This document shows, piece after piece, positions 11,502 through 24,684 of a stretch of 64,000 nucleotides of DNA; the first letter of the stretch is position 1, and every line of letters starts with the position of its first letter. The notes under the pieces are model-generated. The model had not been told where the DNA came from. It saw nothing but the letters and a program-made list of their open reading frames with translations, and searched no databases. Origin of the DNA: Semisulcospira habei (taxonomy: Eukaryota; Mollusca; Gastropoda; Semisulcospiridae). The stretch lies in the NCBI GenBank assembly GCA_036245525.1, contig BTPG01000003.1, positions 194,334,725 through 194,398,724 on the forward strand, written 5' to 3'. The position numbers and the translations under genes are program-made.

Positions 11502-12002
11502 ACAGCTTAGTCTGGTGGCAACACGTCTTGCTGGCCAAAACTGAAATGTACGTCTAAATAGGGGAGACCAGGGCAGGTTGAGACACGGGGCAGGGCGGTG
11601 AGACATCCCAAAAATAAGGCCTTTAATGTTATAATCCAGCCGTTCTTTTTCCGTTGATAATATTTTCAAAACCCGATCTGCAACATCAGCCAAATTTTAG
11701 CAGGAATGATCACATGTGCTTTGAACCGGAGGAAGTGCGACTTGTTTTTCAAGGGTACGAACATTTGACAATGTTGAACATTTTTAATTTTATAGTTATA
11801 ATGCTCGAATGACAGTGGTGACACATGGCCTTTTCAACGTAAAAAAAAAAAAAAAAAAACCCAAACAATGAAAGCTTGTGTTTGCATCGGTTTAGTTAAC
11901 AGTGCCATAAATTTAGAATACTGCGAGGTTTGTTGCAGGTACCTTCTTTGGGGCAGGTTGAGACGGGGCAGGTTGAAACTGTGTCTCAACCAGCCCCGTG
12001 CT

Positions 12003-13240
12003 AGTATGGTGAATAGGTCCCTTTCACGTGCGAAGCAAAAGTGAGTATATGTCCTGGGCTGGTTTTTGTTGGCTCACATGCGAAGCAAAAATGAGTCTAT
12101 GTTTTGGGCCAGTCATCCGTGGTAAACTTTAACATTGGCGTTTTCTCGGAGACTATTCAAGCCACGGTCCTCAAACTTGGCCCAAGGATACTTTGTGGCA
12201 AGACCTTCCTAAACGTACCAATTTGTGTGACCTCACACAGGATCAGGAAATAGGTCAAAAATAGCTATGTTTTGACAAAATTTATTTTTTCTCAATTACT
12301 ATTCACAACTTCAAACCGAAACTTGGTACAAAGATACCTGATGGTAAGACCTTTCTATGCATACTAATTTGCTTGATCCCTCGGAAAGGTCAAGGGTCAC
12401 AAGAGCTCAGGAAATAGGTCGAAAATAGCCATATTTTGACAAAAGACGTCTTCTCTCATTGAAATACTATTCACAACTTAAAATCCAAACTTGCTACATA
12501 GATAACTGATGGGAATACCTTTCTATGCATACTAATTTGGTTGCTTCCTCGGAAAGGTCAAGAGTTACAATAGCTCAGGAAATAGGTCCAAAATAGCCAT
12601 ATTTTGACAAAAGATGATTTATTCTCAAATACTATTCACAACTTCAAATCCAAACTTGCTACAGGGATACCTGATGGCAAGACCTATCTATGCTTACTAA
12701 TTTGGATGACCCCTCGGAAAAGTCAAGGGTCACAAGAGGCCGGTAAATGTGTGTAAAATGCCAGTTTTTGATAAAATTGTAGGTATTATCAACATTTTTG
12801 CAAATTTTTCAATCAAACTTGGCACAAAGGTAGCTGATGATAAGACCTTTCTATGCATACTAATTTAGTCGACTCATCGCAAAGGTCAAGGGTCACGGGG
12901 GGTTGACAGATGTGTGAAAATATGCTTACATTTTGAGGAAAAATTTGTGTAAAATGCCAATTTTTGATAAAATTGTAGGTATTATCAACACTTTTGCAAA
13001 TTTTTCAATCAAACTTGGCACAAAGGTAGCTGATGATAAGACCTTTCAATGCATACTAATTTAGTCGACTCATCGCAAAGGTCAAGGGTCACGGGGGGGT
13101 TGACAGATGTGTGAAAAAATGCTTACATTTTGAGGAAACGGATCTCGCTGGTGCAGAAGCTAGTCCTTTACTTATTGTCACAAAGGTCACACATATGTAG
13201 ATCGGTCATACACGTGAGCCATAATGGCTTTGCCTTCCTT
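12003..13240. repeat. Tandem array, about 146-196 bp units (copy 1)
   Basis: The repeated landmark is an ACTTGG-like word followed by ...GATGGTAAGACCTTTCTATGC...GGTCAAGGGTCAC. It occurs near 12175, 12321, 12489, 12654, 12817 and 13013. The last two units are nearly identical, with a 196-bp spacing. The block opens with two CACATGCGAAGCAAAAGTGAG-like copies at 12028 and 12076. It closes with CACGTGAGCCATAATGGC, a short stem near the end. This resembles non-autonomous elements with internal tandem repeats seen in molluscs. Confidence 0.65.
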
Positions 13241-14509
13241 GTTTGTCCATCGTCCGTCCGCCGTCGTCCGTGGTAAACTTTAGCGCTGGCATTTTCTCGG
13301 AGATTATTGAAGCCACAGTCTTCAAACTTGGCCCGTAGATACTTTGTGGCAACACTTTTCTAAACATACCAATTTGAGTGACCTCTCTTGAATGTCAAGG
13401 TCACAGTGGATCAGGTAATAGGTAAATAATAGCTTTTTTCCTCAAATGCTATTTGCAACTTCCATCACAAAGCTGGTAATTTGTGATAAACAAGCAAAAA
13501 AGGGAGCTATAAATAGAGAAAACTCAGCAGTTTGTAATGATATGCAATTATCTCTACATGAAATGTACTCTGTGCTAAACAGTTTATTTTTTCACAAAGA
13601 TGGTATGAAATATACTTATCATGTTCCACCTTGTTCAAGAAAGACAGCTTCGTTGATATACAAGTTAAGACTAAATTCTTGAAAAACACAATTCTCAAAA
13701 GACATCAAATGGGAGTGCTTAACTGAGACCCATCTCTGTTAAACATATAATCTGTGAATGTCCTATTACAACAAATCTGTTGACACAAAACAACATAAAA
13801 GTTGAATAATTAGCAGAAAATATGTATGACATCTTACATAGTAATATTGCAATTCAAATAGTTAATATCATAATTCATAGTCCGGTGGGTAAACTATTAT
13901 AATAAGTAATTTGTGTGTGAGTTTGGATGTTAATTATTGCTATTCTTTGATATTAAAAAGTTGTGCGTTTTGTTGTTGATTTTTTTTTTCTAATATCACC
14001 AATGTGTGAAACGATGCTAAATAAAATCCTGATCCTGATCCCAAAGCTGATACAGAGATATCTGATGGTAAGACCTTCCTATGCATGCTTATTTGGACGA
14101 TCAATCGGAAAGGTCAAGGGTGGCAAGAGATCAGCAAATGATGTGAAAAAAATGTCTTTTTTGTATAATTTTAGTTTTTATCAAGATTTTTGCAAAACTT
14201 TTCAACCAAATGTACCAGAAAGGTAGCTGATGATAAGACCTTCCTATGCTTACTAATTTGGTTGGTTCACTACTCGCAAAGTTCAAGGGTCATGGGAGGT
14301 TGACAAAAATGAAAAATACGTAAATATTTACAAAACATTAATTTCGCAGGTACAAAAGCCAACCCTTTCCTTATGTTAGAACACTTGAACACTTGCTTAT
14401 TTCAGTGAACTGTTGGAAAGGTCACAGTCAAAAAGGTTAGATTGATTATGTTGATCGGTCATGCACGTGAGCCTTAAGGGCTTTGCCATTCTTGCTTTTT
14501 CTTTTTCAA

Positions 14510-14510
<1 letters not shown>
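13241..14510. repeat. Related tandem-repeat element (copy 2), interrupted
   Basis: It repeats the GGTAAACTTTAGCGCTGGC opening of copy 1 and ends with CACGTGAGCCTTAAGGGC near 14466, matching the end of copy 1. It is interrupted at about 13441-14036 by a LINE 3' fragment. Confidence 0.58.
13441..14036 (+). pseudogene. LINE 3'-end relic
   Basis: Near 13735-13790 a frame reads SVKHIICECPITTNLLTQ, a Cys/His block (...H...C.C..) like those at the C-terminus of several non-LTR retrotransposon clades. It is followed by AT-rich 3' untranslated sequence and a CCTGAT repeat tail (14025-14040). The upstream frame at 13446-13682 probably belongs to the same protein but is out of register. It interrupts the tandem-repeat element. 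The clade is uncertain. Confidence 0.5.
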
Positions 14511-16465
<1,955 letters not shown>

Positions 16466-17022
16466 TTTTATTGAGCATATGATTTTTTTTTCATTTCTTT
16501 TAGATCTATGCATATCTAACCAGAGTGGAGCTTGTAACTTGATATTTTTACAAAATTAATTCTTGTCTCAACCTGCCCCAAATGACTATCTCAACCTGCC
16601 CCAGATTTTAATTTTTGATTGTGCCAAAAATGTTCAGTTTCTGGTCTGATTTTTGCTTTTAACTTTAAAAACAATAATTCAGTATTTTGTTTAAACTGTG
16701 GTCAAAGAGTGGACTTTAACTGTGTGTTTTGTGATTCGAACTAGAGTGCTGCTTCTCAAGCTGCCCATCTTTGTCTCAACCTGCCCTGCTCTGTGTCTCA
16801 AACTGCCCTGGGGTGTATCAACCTGCCCCGGTTTGATCAGCTTTTTTAATCAGTTATTGTGGCAAAATGATCGCATATTTTTGTTCATTTGTTAGTTTTA
16901 TATGTGCAAAAATGGTTTAATTTCCATTATTAGTTTATTTCACGTCTTTATCTTGAATACGGCCTGCTTGAGAATAAAAAGAGACTTTTGTGTCTCACCC
17001 TGCCGGCCCCCGGTCTCCCCTA

Positions 17023-17718
17023 CCTAGATAGAGGCAGTTATTCGGGTTTTTGTCACCGACTGTACTGAGGTAACTTTATTTTCTATCTAAGAAACAAAAC
17101 CTAATTTACAATTTCTCAGACATCACACAAAAACCAACAACAACCTGTCTACGACAACTGCCATTACGTCCCCATGGGAGGTAATCGGAAAACAAAATCG
17201 CTCCAAATCGCCAAGGGAGGTAACTGTAACATGTTGCTAATGAGGGAGGGGAGGAAATTGAAGAATTGGAAACTGTGGAGAGTTATCTTTTCCTCGGCAC
17301 GCCTATTCTTGTTTTGGCTGTTTTCGCTTTTGAAGGGGAGGGGGGGGTGCGGGGAGAGAAAGAGGAGGGAAATTTTTTTTTTTTTAATGTAAAAAATCAA
17401 GAAAACACGCGAACAAGAAACAAGCACGCGTTCTCGTCTTTTTTTAAGGTTAACATGTCTTGCAAAATAATAATAATAATTTTTTTTTTTAATGATATCA
17501 ATGCAGACGTGGCCTAGGTTAGTAGCAACGCAGTGCAAGAAGGCAAAATTACAAAACTTTCAAGAATTTTCCCAAAAGTTTCAACTTTTTAAAATATAAA
17601 TTCCTTCTTCTTTTTTTTTTTAAAACAGAAAAGCATGTTTTCAGCGATCACCTTTATGAGAGATCACTTGTCATTAAAGACTACCATTAGGTGGCTGTAG
17701 CAGCTCACATGGTGGTCT
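17023..17718. other. No gene; low-complexity and mollusc-type motif
   Basis: It contains CATGGGAGGTAATCGG (17173) and CAAGGGAGGTAACTG (17212), plus A- and T-rich tracts (17368-17385, 17475-17492). Overlapping frames on both strands (17164-17538) are composition driven. I see no exon. Confidence 0.4.
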
Positions 17719-17835
17719 TTAACCCCCTTAACTGCCGGTGCAAGTCGAACGCTGCCTCATCTGCAAGAGAAATAAATCCTCGTGAGATCCCGCAACAGCG
17801 GGGGCTCATGAGGATTTATGTCTCTTGTTAGTTCT
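17719..17835. mobile_element. Family B element, right part lost
   Basis: It starts TTAACCCCCTTAACTGCCGG. The hairpin at 17764-17827 pairs CAAGAGAAATAAATCCTCGTG with an arm ending ...GTCTCTTG. No right TTAA terminus is found. Confidence 0.6.
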
Positions 17836-18112
17836 AAGTTCTTTATTTTGCCTAATATTTTCTCTCATTCACATTTGTGTTCTTCAGTCAGTGTGTCAGC
17901 GTGACCATGCCCAAAACAGCAATACCTGTGTTGAGCAACAAACTTTTCTTTCTTTTTTCTCAGGGAAATATGAAGTTGTCTTCAAAAACAGCTTCTCTTT
18001 CAAAGGACGTTTTGAATGGCAGAAAGTGTCACCGGTCATCTAAATTGACATGTCATCTGTCATAATGCTGGATGCTGGTCGCCGAAAACAGGTTCTGCTG
18101 TCGGTGGCGAGG

Positions 18113-18643
18113 AAAAGCCCCGCCACACGGGCCGGTTGTGCCCCGATTTTGAAGCCGATTTCGATCCGTTTGCGATCGGATGACGTCAATTATCCGATCC
18201 GGTCCCAATCGGCTGGGAATCGGGTGACTAGAACCTGCTCTATATTTCCGACCGAATCCGTCCCGATCGTAAGCTTCAACCAATCAGAGCGCGTCTCGCA
18301 AAGCATGTCGTTTCAACACGGTTTGCAAATGGCCGAACACGCCTGTTGTGATCAGCCTACCACCGCCGTTGCCGCTGATGTTTCGCACGCCTCTTCCCGA
18401 ATATGATACAAAACTGCTGATAATGCAAGCACATCATCATCACTGTCAAAACTAGCAGTCATTTTGCAGAACAGGTACGACTGACTTTGATCTTCGGTTC
18501 AAACCGGTCGGCGGCTAAACTTGACAAGTCGAGAAATGTCAGTGTGGCACTGCACACGTTTTTTAATCCGGCCCGATCACCTACCGATTCGAAAACTGAT
18601 CGGGAATCGGCCTCAAAACCGGGCTCGTGTAGCGGGGCCTTTA
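18113..18643. mobile_element. About 530-bp MITE with ~45-bp inverted ends
   Basis: The left end AAAAGCCCCGCCACACGGGC... and the right end ...CGGGCTCGTGTAGCGGGGCC are inverted copies. Similarity extends inward through CCCGATTTTGAAGCCGATT-like sequence, about 45 bp on each side. The interior repeats the GATCGG/CCGATC theme. There is no transposase and no convincing target duplication. The superfamily is not assigned. Confidence 0.6.
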
Positions 18644-18779
18644 CTGTTGAATTCACTCCGTGAGACTTGCAAGGGAAGTAACCGATGCTGTAAGAAGTGG
18701 AAACAAGGGAGGTAAGTGACTCGTCGCGCCACATGTTAACCCCGTGTAAAGGTTGAGAGCTTGAAATTCCTCTAGCTAA

Positions 18780-18857
18780 TTAACCCTGTCACCGCCCTGC
18801 ATTCCTTCGCCCGCTGCACACTCTGCCAAAAAGGCTCACGGGGTACTGACGCGTTAA
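18780..18857. mobile_element. Short TTAA-ended element
   Basis: TTAACCCTGTCACCGCCC opens it and ACTGACGCGTTAA closes it, 78 bp in all. There is no strong hairpin. It shares TTAA (18854-18857) with the family B element that follows. Confidence 0.4.
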
Positions 18858-19066
18858 CCCTATTACCATCAGGCGGAACACTAAGGTGACTGACCACCGC
18901 GCACTACTGCAAGAGGCAGAGATCCTCATAAGTCCCCGCAAGTGCGGGGGCTTATGAGGATCTATGCCTCTTGCTGGCCCCACTTCGATGTCCATGCATG
19001 TTCCTCAAGCATTCAGGAAACTGTGGTTTCAGCTACAAAACGCATCCTACTGGCAATGAAGATGTT
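18854..19066. mobile_element. Family B palindromic MITE
   Basis: It begins TTAACCCTATTACCATC. The hairpin at 18909-18974 pairs GCAAGAGGCAGAGATCCTCA with TGAGGATCTATGCCTCTTGC. The right end has drifted (CTACTGGCAATGAAG, no TTAA). Confidence 0.68.
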
Positions 19067-19367
19067 GAAGCTATCTGCTATGTTGATTGCTAAAATCTGC
19101 CGACACAACTGGTTCACAAAGCCGCACACCAGCTAAGACTTTTCTGCGCTTTCAGTGGGGGGACAGTCCAGGTGAGTAGGCACACATAACAGGTTCACGG
19201 GTACAAAACCTGTCAGGGTACGCGCCAGTGTGTACACCGATTCTCCTAGGGCTGAGAAAGAAAAATGCAGCAAAGTCTGTTACTTCATGACATTTAATGA
19301 AATTTCTCTTCTCCAGTATTTTTGTCAAACGAAATAAGATCATTTACAAATGAGATACTGCAAACTA

Positions 19368-19558
19368 TCAACCCTTTGACTGTTAAGAAACAAGTGAACA
19401 CGATCCAACTGCAAGAGACATAGGTCCTCATGAGCCCCCGCGCCAATGCCGGGGCTCATGAGGATCTATGCTTGCTTGGACGGTGTCGGTTTTTGGTCAT
19501 TGAATGAACAAAGATTTCAGAAACAGAAATGTACGTACAGTGGCAGGGAAGGGGTTAA
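19368..19558. mobile_element. Family B palindromic MITE
   Basis: The left end has drifted to TCAACCCTTTGACTG. The right end AGTGGCAGGGAAGGGGTTAA is well kept (TTAA 19555-19558). The hairpin spans 19411-19472. It shares the right TTAA with the next element. Confidence 0.7.
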
Positions 19559-19873
19559 CCCTTTATTGCTAGGAGCAGGTCGCTCTAACGCTGTAAGGTC
19601 TCTGTGCCTTCATGACTGCCAAGGAAGCATCGTAGAAAGTGTCCAATGAAGACTGATCGATTTACTGGCGAATCAGAGAGAACAAAAAAGTGAACGCAGC
19701 TGCGTTTCTCCCTTGTTAGTTTCCGTCCTCATCCGGGTGACAGTGACCAACTTCATATTTTGAACCTCCCGGCTGTCGGTAGCAGTTGGGTTTTTTTTTT
19801 TTTGTTCCCCCCCCCCCCTCCCACCTGCAGGAATCACCTCGACAAAAGCGCTGTCGACAGCCAAAGGGTTAAA
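19555..19873. mobile_element. Degraded family D element with T/C tract
   Basis: It starts TTAACCCTTTATTGC and ends CGACAGCCAAAGGGTTAA. The right arm GGAATCACCTCGACAAAAGC is kept. The left arm is replaced by a T12 then C12 tract (about 19790-19818). The boundaries are less certain than for intact copies. Confidence 0.5.
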
Positions 19874-20115
19874 GAAACTGTTTTGTTAGCGGTACTGCGT
19901 GTCGTTGGTCTGGGTTATGTTTTGTTGTTGCTGTTTTGTTTTGGGGTTTCTTTTTTATTTGTCTGGTTTATTTGTTTGGTCTTTTAATTAATTTATTTCT
20001 TTGGTTTCTTTCGTTTGTTTGTTTGTTTGGTTGTTTGTTTGTTTGTCAGATCAGAAAATGAGTGCTGCATGCTTACTTCCAGTTACAGGCTGATTGCCTC
20101 GCCCTTTGGCTGGTA

Positions 20116-20123
20116 CACACACA

Positions 20124-20171
<48 letters not shown>

Positions 20172-20196
20172 AACACACATGCACACGCATACACTT

Positions 20197-20236
<40 letters not shown>
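20116..20236. repeat. (CA)n / (CACG)n microsatellite
   Basis: A CACG run followed by an interrupted CA dinucleotide run. The Thr-His and Val-Cys frames are artefacts. Confidence 0.93.
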
Positions 20237-20238
<2 letters not shown>

Positions 20239-20279
20239 ACCTCAAATTAAGTATGCTCGCACGCAACATATCATTAACA

Positions 20280-20364
20280 TATACTGACGAGCAAAAGAAA
20301 TGCGACATTTTTTAGTGTGTCCGATGGCTCCAAAATTGTCGCATTTCTTTTGCCCATCAGTATG
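20280..20364. mobile_element. Family N palindromic MITE (Tc1/mariner-like ends)
   Basis: The inverted ends TACTGACGAGCAAAAGAAAT and ATTTCTTTTGCCCATCAGTA flank only about 25 bp of spacer. TA dinucleotides at the ends suggest a TA target duplication. A second copy lies at 25113-25216. Confidence 0.65.
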
Positions 20365-20369
20365 CATGC

Positions 20370-21268
20370 ACACAACGTACCGTGCCTCCGCCCTCAAATA
20401 TTTCGCTCACCTCGTTCTATCCCAATCCTCATACCCACCTCACACCCATTCACAACTGACAACACCGAGCGGCATGAGGCACGCGAAATGTACACAGACA
20501 TCAAACACAAACCTGAAGTGGGCTTTAACTAATCTTTTATTTACACAATGTCGTCATACCCTGAATTGTCCTTGTTAGCGACGAGACAAAAATGTGATCA
20601 ATTTGATCGTGATTCGCGTATTGCTGTGGTATTGGAACACGGGAATCATTCAGACTCGGGTTTCCATAGCTACTGGCCAATTAGAAGAAGATCTCGATGG
20701 TGGACATTTCGTCATCAACACGGTCTTTCTTCTTCTTCTTCTTTTTTTTTTAAACCTGATCATTCCGCGTTTTCTGTGATTTCATGTATCCCCATTGAGC
20801 ACGCATCGACTTGTAGTGTACACAGTACCGTTGGCTGCATACACAGGGGGCTAACGAAAGCTTCTGCACAATGTCAGATCAGCCTCTAGGTGTCACAATT
20901 CTCAGTGCCCACCATGGAGATCTCAACAAAATGGTAAATGGTTATGGAACTCGGGTCTCGGTGCGTCCCGACATTCAACATGACATTGCCACAGACACAT
21001 CCTCCACTACACAGATAAGTGAATCATCACAGACTATAATTACAAGAGTCAAATGCGCGTTCATAGTCAAATACGAAATGCCTATATCCCACGTTACGCC
21101 CGTTGCCCTCTTCACAAATGAAAGTGAGTATACAGTTAGTTTACTTGTCGGTCACAGCGACGAGCGTAGACACGGGCATTGCCACACGGCATCTTTATTT
21201 CTATATGCGTGCTGGTCTGCGACAAAATCACATACAAGCAAGCATAATTTTTCACGGACTATTGTTTC
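20370..21268. other. No recognised gene; half family F element
   Basis: Overlapping frames at 20300-20889 and 20871-21272 match nothing I know. CAGTACCGTTGGCTGCATAC at 20824-20843, followed by ACAGGGGGCTAAC, is a decayed right half of a family F element. Confidence 0.4.
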
Positions 21269-21386
21269 TTAACTCATTCAATGGGCCCTCCATCAACAGC
21301 TGCTAAAGTGTCGTATAGCGTTGCCGGAGGCAACGCTATATGACACTTTCGCAGCTGTTGATGCGGATCGCCTTCTATGAGTTTAA
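21269..21386. mobile_element. Family G palindromic MITE (118 bp)
   Basis: TTAA is at 21269-21272 and 21383-21386 (TTAACTCATT... / ...ATGAGTTTAA). The hairpin at 21291-21363 has arms of about 34 bp with tip GTTGCC-GGAG-GCAAC and two or three mismatches. A decayed copy is near 58985. Confidence 0.72.
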
Positions 21387-21440
21387 TATTGTTTTACACT
21401 ATTATGTCTCACAAAGCAAAAGTGAGAAATGCGCTGATAG

Positions 21441-21569
21441 GCACGGTCCACAACCCAAGGGAAATCACTCAGTCGAAAAAATGTCAAGTCCCCTGACCCC
21501 CTCTAAGAATCGGTCAGGGGAGCTAACTGTTTGTTTGTCCATCGCTGAATGATTTCCCTTGGACTGTGC
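21441..21569. mobile_element. Inverted-repeat element, AAGGGAAATCA type
   Basis: GTCCACAACCCAAGGGAAAT... is inverted at ...GATTTCCCTTGGACTGTGC. The middle carries a second inverted pair, TCCCCTGACC and GGTCAGGGGA. A half copy is at 37761-37820. Confidence 0.55.
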
Positions 21570-21734
21570 ACCCAAATGATTTACAGAAAGATACTATGTT
21601 TTGTCCCATTCTACTCAGACACTGAAACAATGCAACCTTCCGGCTCTCTGTATACATAAATCTCGCTGAAATGGTTCTCAAACGAATGATACGGTCTAAT
21701 CCCACCACTGCCGAAACACAAGAGGCAACACCCA

Positions 21735-21958
21735 AAAGCAAGAGGAATAGATCCTCATGAGCCGCCGCAGATGCGGGGGCTCATGAGGATCAATGCCTCT
21801 TGGCAACCTCAATTATTTCCAAGTGCATCATCGGGGGAAAATTTTGTACCGGTGCCCCTTTCAGAACACCACGCTGTTTGCAGCACTAATATTATCTGGG
21901 CGATGAATCTGTCACATGTCAAAGACACAGTCTGTAGTCCGTGACAGAGAAAGGGGTT
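21735..21958. mobile_element. Family B palindromic element
   Basis: The hairpin at 21739-21802 pairs CAAGAGGAATAGATCCTCAT with ATGAGGATCAATGCCTCTTG. The right end AGAGAAAGGGGTTGA resembles the family terminus with TTAA mutated. The left terminus is not clear. Confidence 0.6.
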
Positions 21959-22025
21959 GAACATAACTTGACACACGTCGCTCATTAATTAATCGCTAAA
22001 AAAAAAGCTTATACCTCGCGCCTTT

Positions 22026-22237
22026 AAATCATTCTACCCCAAGACCGAAATCCCCCAATTTTTGCCGTTGTCCTCTGAAGACTGCACTGCAGTGCAGGGC
22101 ACAGATCAACCATGATAGTTCAAGGGTGATGCCAGAATAGCTTGGCGCCCATAGGCGCCAAGCTATTTGGCATCACCCTTGAACTATCATGATCGATCCT
22201 TATCTTGTTGGGGTGTGTCTGGGGTAGAATGAGTTAA
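22026..22237. mobile_element. Family A palindromic MITE
   Basis: The ends are ATTCTACCCCAAGACCG and GGGGTAGAATGAGTTAA. The hairpin at 22104-22198 has one missing base in the right arm (GCTATTTGGC). The right TTAA (22234-22237) is shared with the next element. The internal orientation is the reverse of the copy at 2481. Confidence 0.75.
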
Positions 22238-22446
22238 CACATTCTACCCCAGGACCGAAATCCCCAAATTTTGAAGTTGCTCTCTGAAGGACAGTATTAC
22301 AATTCTAGAGACAGATCGAGCATGATAGTTCAAGGGTGGTGCAAGAATAGCTTGGCGCCTATAGGCGCCAAGCTATTTTGGCACCAGCTTGAACTATCGT
22401 GCTCGATCCATGTCTTGTTGTGGTGTGTCCGGGCTGAATGAGTTAA
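22234..22446. mobile_element. Family A palindromic MITE
   Basis: It starts TTAACACATTCTACCCC and ends GGGCTGAATGAGTTAA (TTAA 22443-22446). The hairpin at 22314-22408 has the GATCGAGCATG/GTGCTCGATC outer arm. It is adjacent to the previous element through one shared TTAA. Confidence 0.75.
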
Positions 22447-23830
22447 AACCCCCACTGTCGTTCCTTAATGGCCTTGGTCTCATAGGGACTAACCTATTGA
22501 AGAAAACATGGAAACTGCTGTTTAAAGTCACACTGTCACTGCCCTATTTACGTCTTAAACAGTGCAAGAGTTTATACAGTGACCGAAAAATAAAGTATAT
22601 ATTTACAATTACTGTCGTCTCCTGTGAAGGCAAAAGACAATAAATCATTTTTTGAGTGTGAAACGAAAAGATTTTTTATTGTATCGCAGTGAAAGTCCTG
22701 CTTTTCATAAATGACTTACCGTGTTTTGTCTTCACGGGGCAGTATATGCCTGAATTACATTGAAATATCTAAGTTGAAAGAATGTGTCAGGTTTGGCTTC
22801 CATCACACAGAAGCAAAACGTCTGACCGGAACCCAAGAAAAGTAACAAGGTACAACACATAACTGCAGATGGACAAAGAAATAACGCCCAAAATACGTCA
22901 TATTAAAAGAAAGTATGACTTCATTTATAACTGAAAACTGCATGTTTGTTTGGTTTCCTATTCAGAAAGGCAAACTGACTACATCACATTGATTCGTAAA
23001 TGGTTTACCATACCAGATCTGTACAAAAAAGGTATACGTATGTTTTAACTGGCTTTATGACAATGTGACAACTGTCACATTGTCATAAAGCCAACTACGA
23101 CATACACTCGACATACACCCTGCTGTTTTGCAGCAAAATCCAGCATGTCCATTTTTGAGAAAAGCGATAATTTCATTGTGTTACTATACAAATCTCGCTT
23201 TTCTTAAAAACGGACCTCCTGGCTTTTTGACATAAAACTGCAGCACTGGATGCTTCACGAGCTTTGTGACACAGATGTGGTCATTGTTCGGGGAGGGTCC
23301 AACAGCTTTGCTACAAGTGTTACTATGTCACAAAGTTTGTTACAACCAACCTACATGGTTCCCCTGAGACAATTCTACACAAGGTGACGATGGTGGATCT
23401 GGTGACAGATCACACATCGCGCCATGAAACCCCCACTGTCATTCCCTGTAGGCGTTCAACAGTAGATCGTTTGAGAGCGGAGATGCCTCGCGCCCTCAGG
23501 GCGCGAGGCATCTCCGCTCTCAAACGATCTACTGTTGAACGCCTGTCAACCTGCACTCGTCGAAGAAAGCATAAGATTAAGAAGCATTATCTTTTTTAAA
23601 CTTTGCGTCTGCTCTTTCCCGCGACGAAGAACAACATGAAAAGAACCCATGCACATGGCATACCGGACAGGCAGTCAACAGTACCCTGATCAGACACAAG
23701 GCAGTATGCCCATTGTTGAAAAGCGTGATTTTTCAATGCAAAGCATTGAAAATCTCGCTTTTGACAAGAATGGTCATCCTGACGTTTGCTAAATTGGGGC
23801 AGAACATTGAAACTAATCGCGGACATGGCA
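22447..23830. repeat. Cluster of distinct hairpins, possibly one element
   Basis: Several inverted repeats lie close together: 23051-23092 (GGCTTTATGACAATGTGACA paired with its complement), 23155-23213 (GAGAAAAGCGAT / ATCTCGCTTTTCT), 23260-23335 (CTTTGTGACA / TGTCACAAAG), 23450-23544 (listed separately) and 23719-23763 (AAAGCGTGATTTTT / AAAATCTCGCTTT). The AAAGCG...ATCTCGCTTT theme occurs twice, and CCCCCACTGTCNTTCC occurs at 22447 and 23430. No coding sequence is recognised. Confidence 0.5.
23450..23544. repeat. Perfect 95-nt palindrome
   Basis: Two 47-bp arms, AGGCGTTCAACAGTAGATCG... and its exact complement, are separated by a single C at 23497. I read no mismatch. The tip is GGGCGCGAGG-rich. 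No TTAA is directly at the edges. Such a palindrome can form a hairpin or cruciform. Confidence 0.85.
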
Positions 23831-24388
23831 TGACGTCTCTACGTGGTAAAATTTCTATATTTTTTACGTTATACATACGTTAAAAAACGTAACAAAAAGA
23901 TAATGATAATATAAAAACAACTCGTGGGCAAATCAAGGGCAGTGGGCATAATCGCCATATCGTTTTTCTTTTTATGAGTGAACCGTAACCGTATTCCTCG
24001 AAAGTTGCACGATACGTTTGAATTACTGAATTATGCTCCTATCAAAGTGACCTAAATATCGTCAAACAAAAAAACGATAAGAAATAGTTTAAAATAATAA
24101 ATAGTACATCTACTGAGTATCCGTGCGTAGCGTTGGCAAGGTCACTGTACACCACTGACAGCACAGTACGTACATTGTATACAGTGCCAGCCAGTGATAA
24201 CACGCGTTAAACATGTATACAACATTCTGTACAACAACACACGTGTACATAAATATGCAACCATTGTATGTACACAAATTTGTGATTTATTTTGCAAAAA
24301 TGATTTGAACACCGATACAAAATAATTACAGGGCCACGCACTGTGCAAATCTCACTCACCGTGGTTAGAGTGCTTCGTTTTCTTTCAA
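23830..24388. other. No gene seen
   Basis: AT-rich unique sequence with weak short palindromes only. Confidence 0.4.
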
Positions 24389-24602
24389 TTAACCCTTTTC
24401 ATCCTGATACATCCTGATTGCTTTAAATAAAATCGACTGGTAGTTCAAGGGTGGTGCCAGAATGGCCTGGCGCCTTTGGCGCCAAGCTATTCTGGCACCA
24501 CCCTTGCAATAAAACAGTTGATCTATCTCCTAATTTGTAATGTAGCCTTCAAGGGACAATAAGTAAAGTTTACAAAATCAGCCTCAGGATGTAATGGGTT
24601 AA
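24389..24602. mobile_element. Family A palindromic MITE (214 bp)
   Basis: TTAA is at 24389-24392 and 24599-24602 (TTAACCCTTTTCATCCTGA / TCAGGATGTAATGGGTTAA). The main arms are at 24446-24506; a weaker outer ATCGACT/AGTTGAT pair extends them to 24432-24521. Two mismatches fall in the left core (GAATGGCCTGG). Confidence 0.75.
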
Positions 24603-24635
24603 GAGGTCTGTGTACTAATAGATAAGTGTGCGCTT

Positions 24636-24684
24636 GTCTGTGATTTTGGATTTTACGGCTTTTGTAAGGTCCAAAATCACAGAC
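24636..24684. repeat. Family E hairpin
   Basis: GTCTGTGATTTTGGATTTTAC pairs with GTAAGGTCCAAAATCACAGAC around GGCTTTT. Related copies are at 40444 and 60840. Confidence 0.65.

Noticed and set aside
20871..21272. 133-codon + frame
   Set aside because: No recognised motif; not conserved in any other repeat in the window; consistent with chance.
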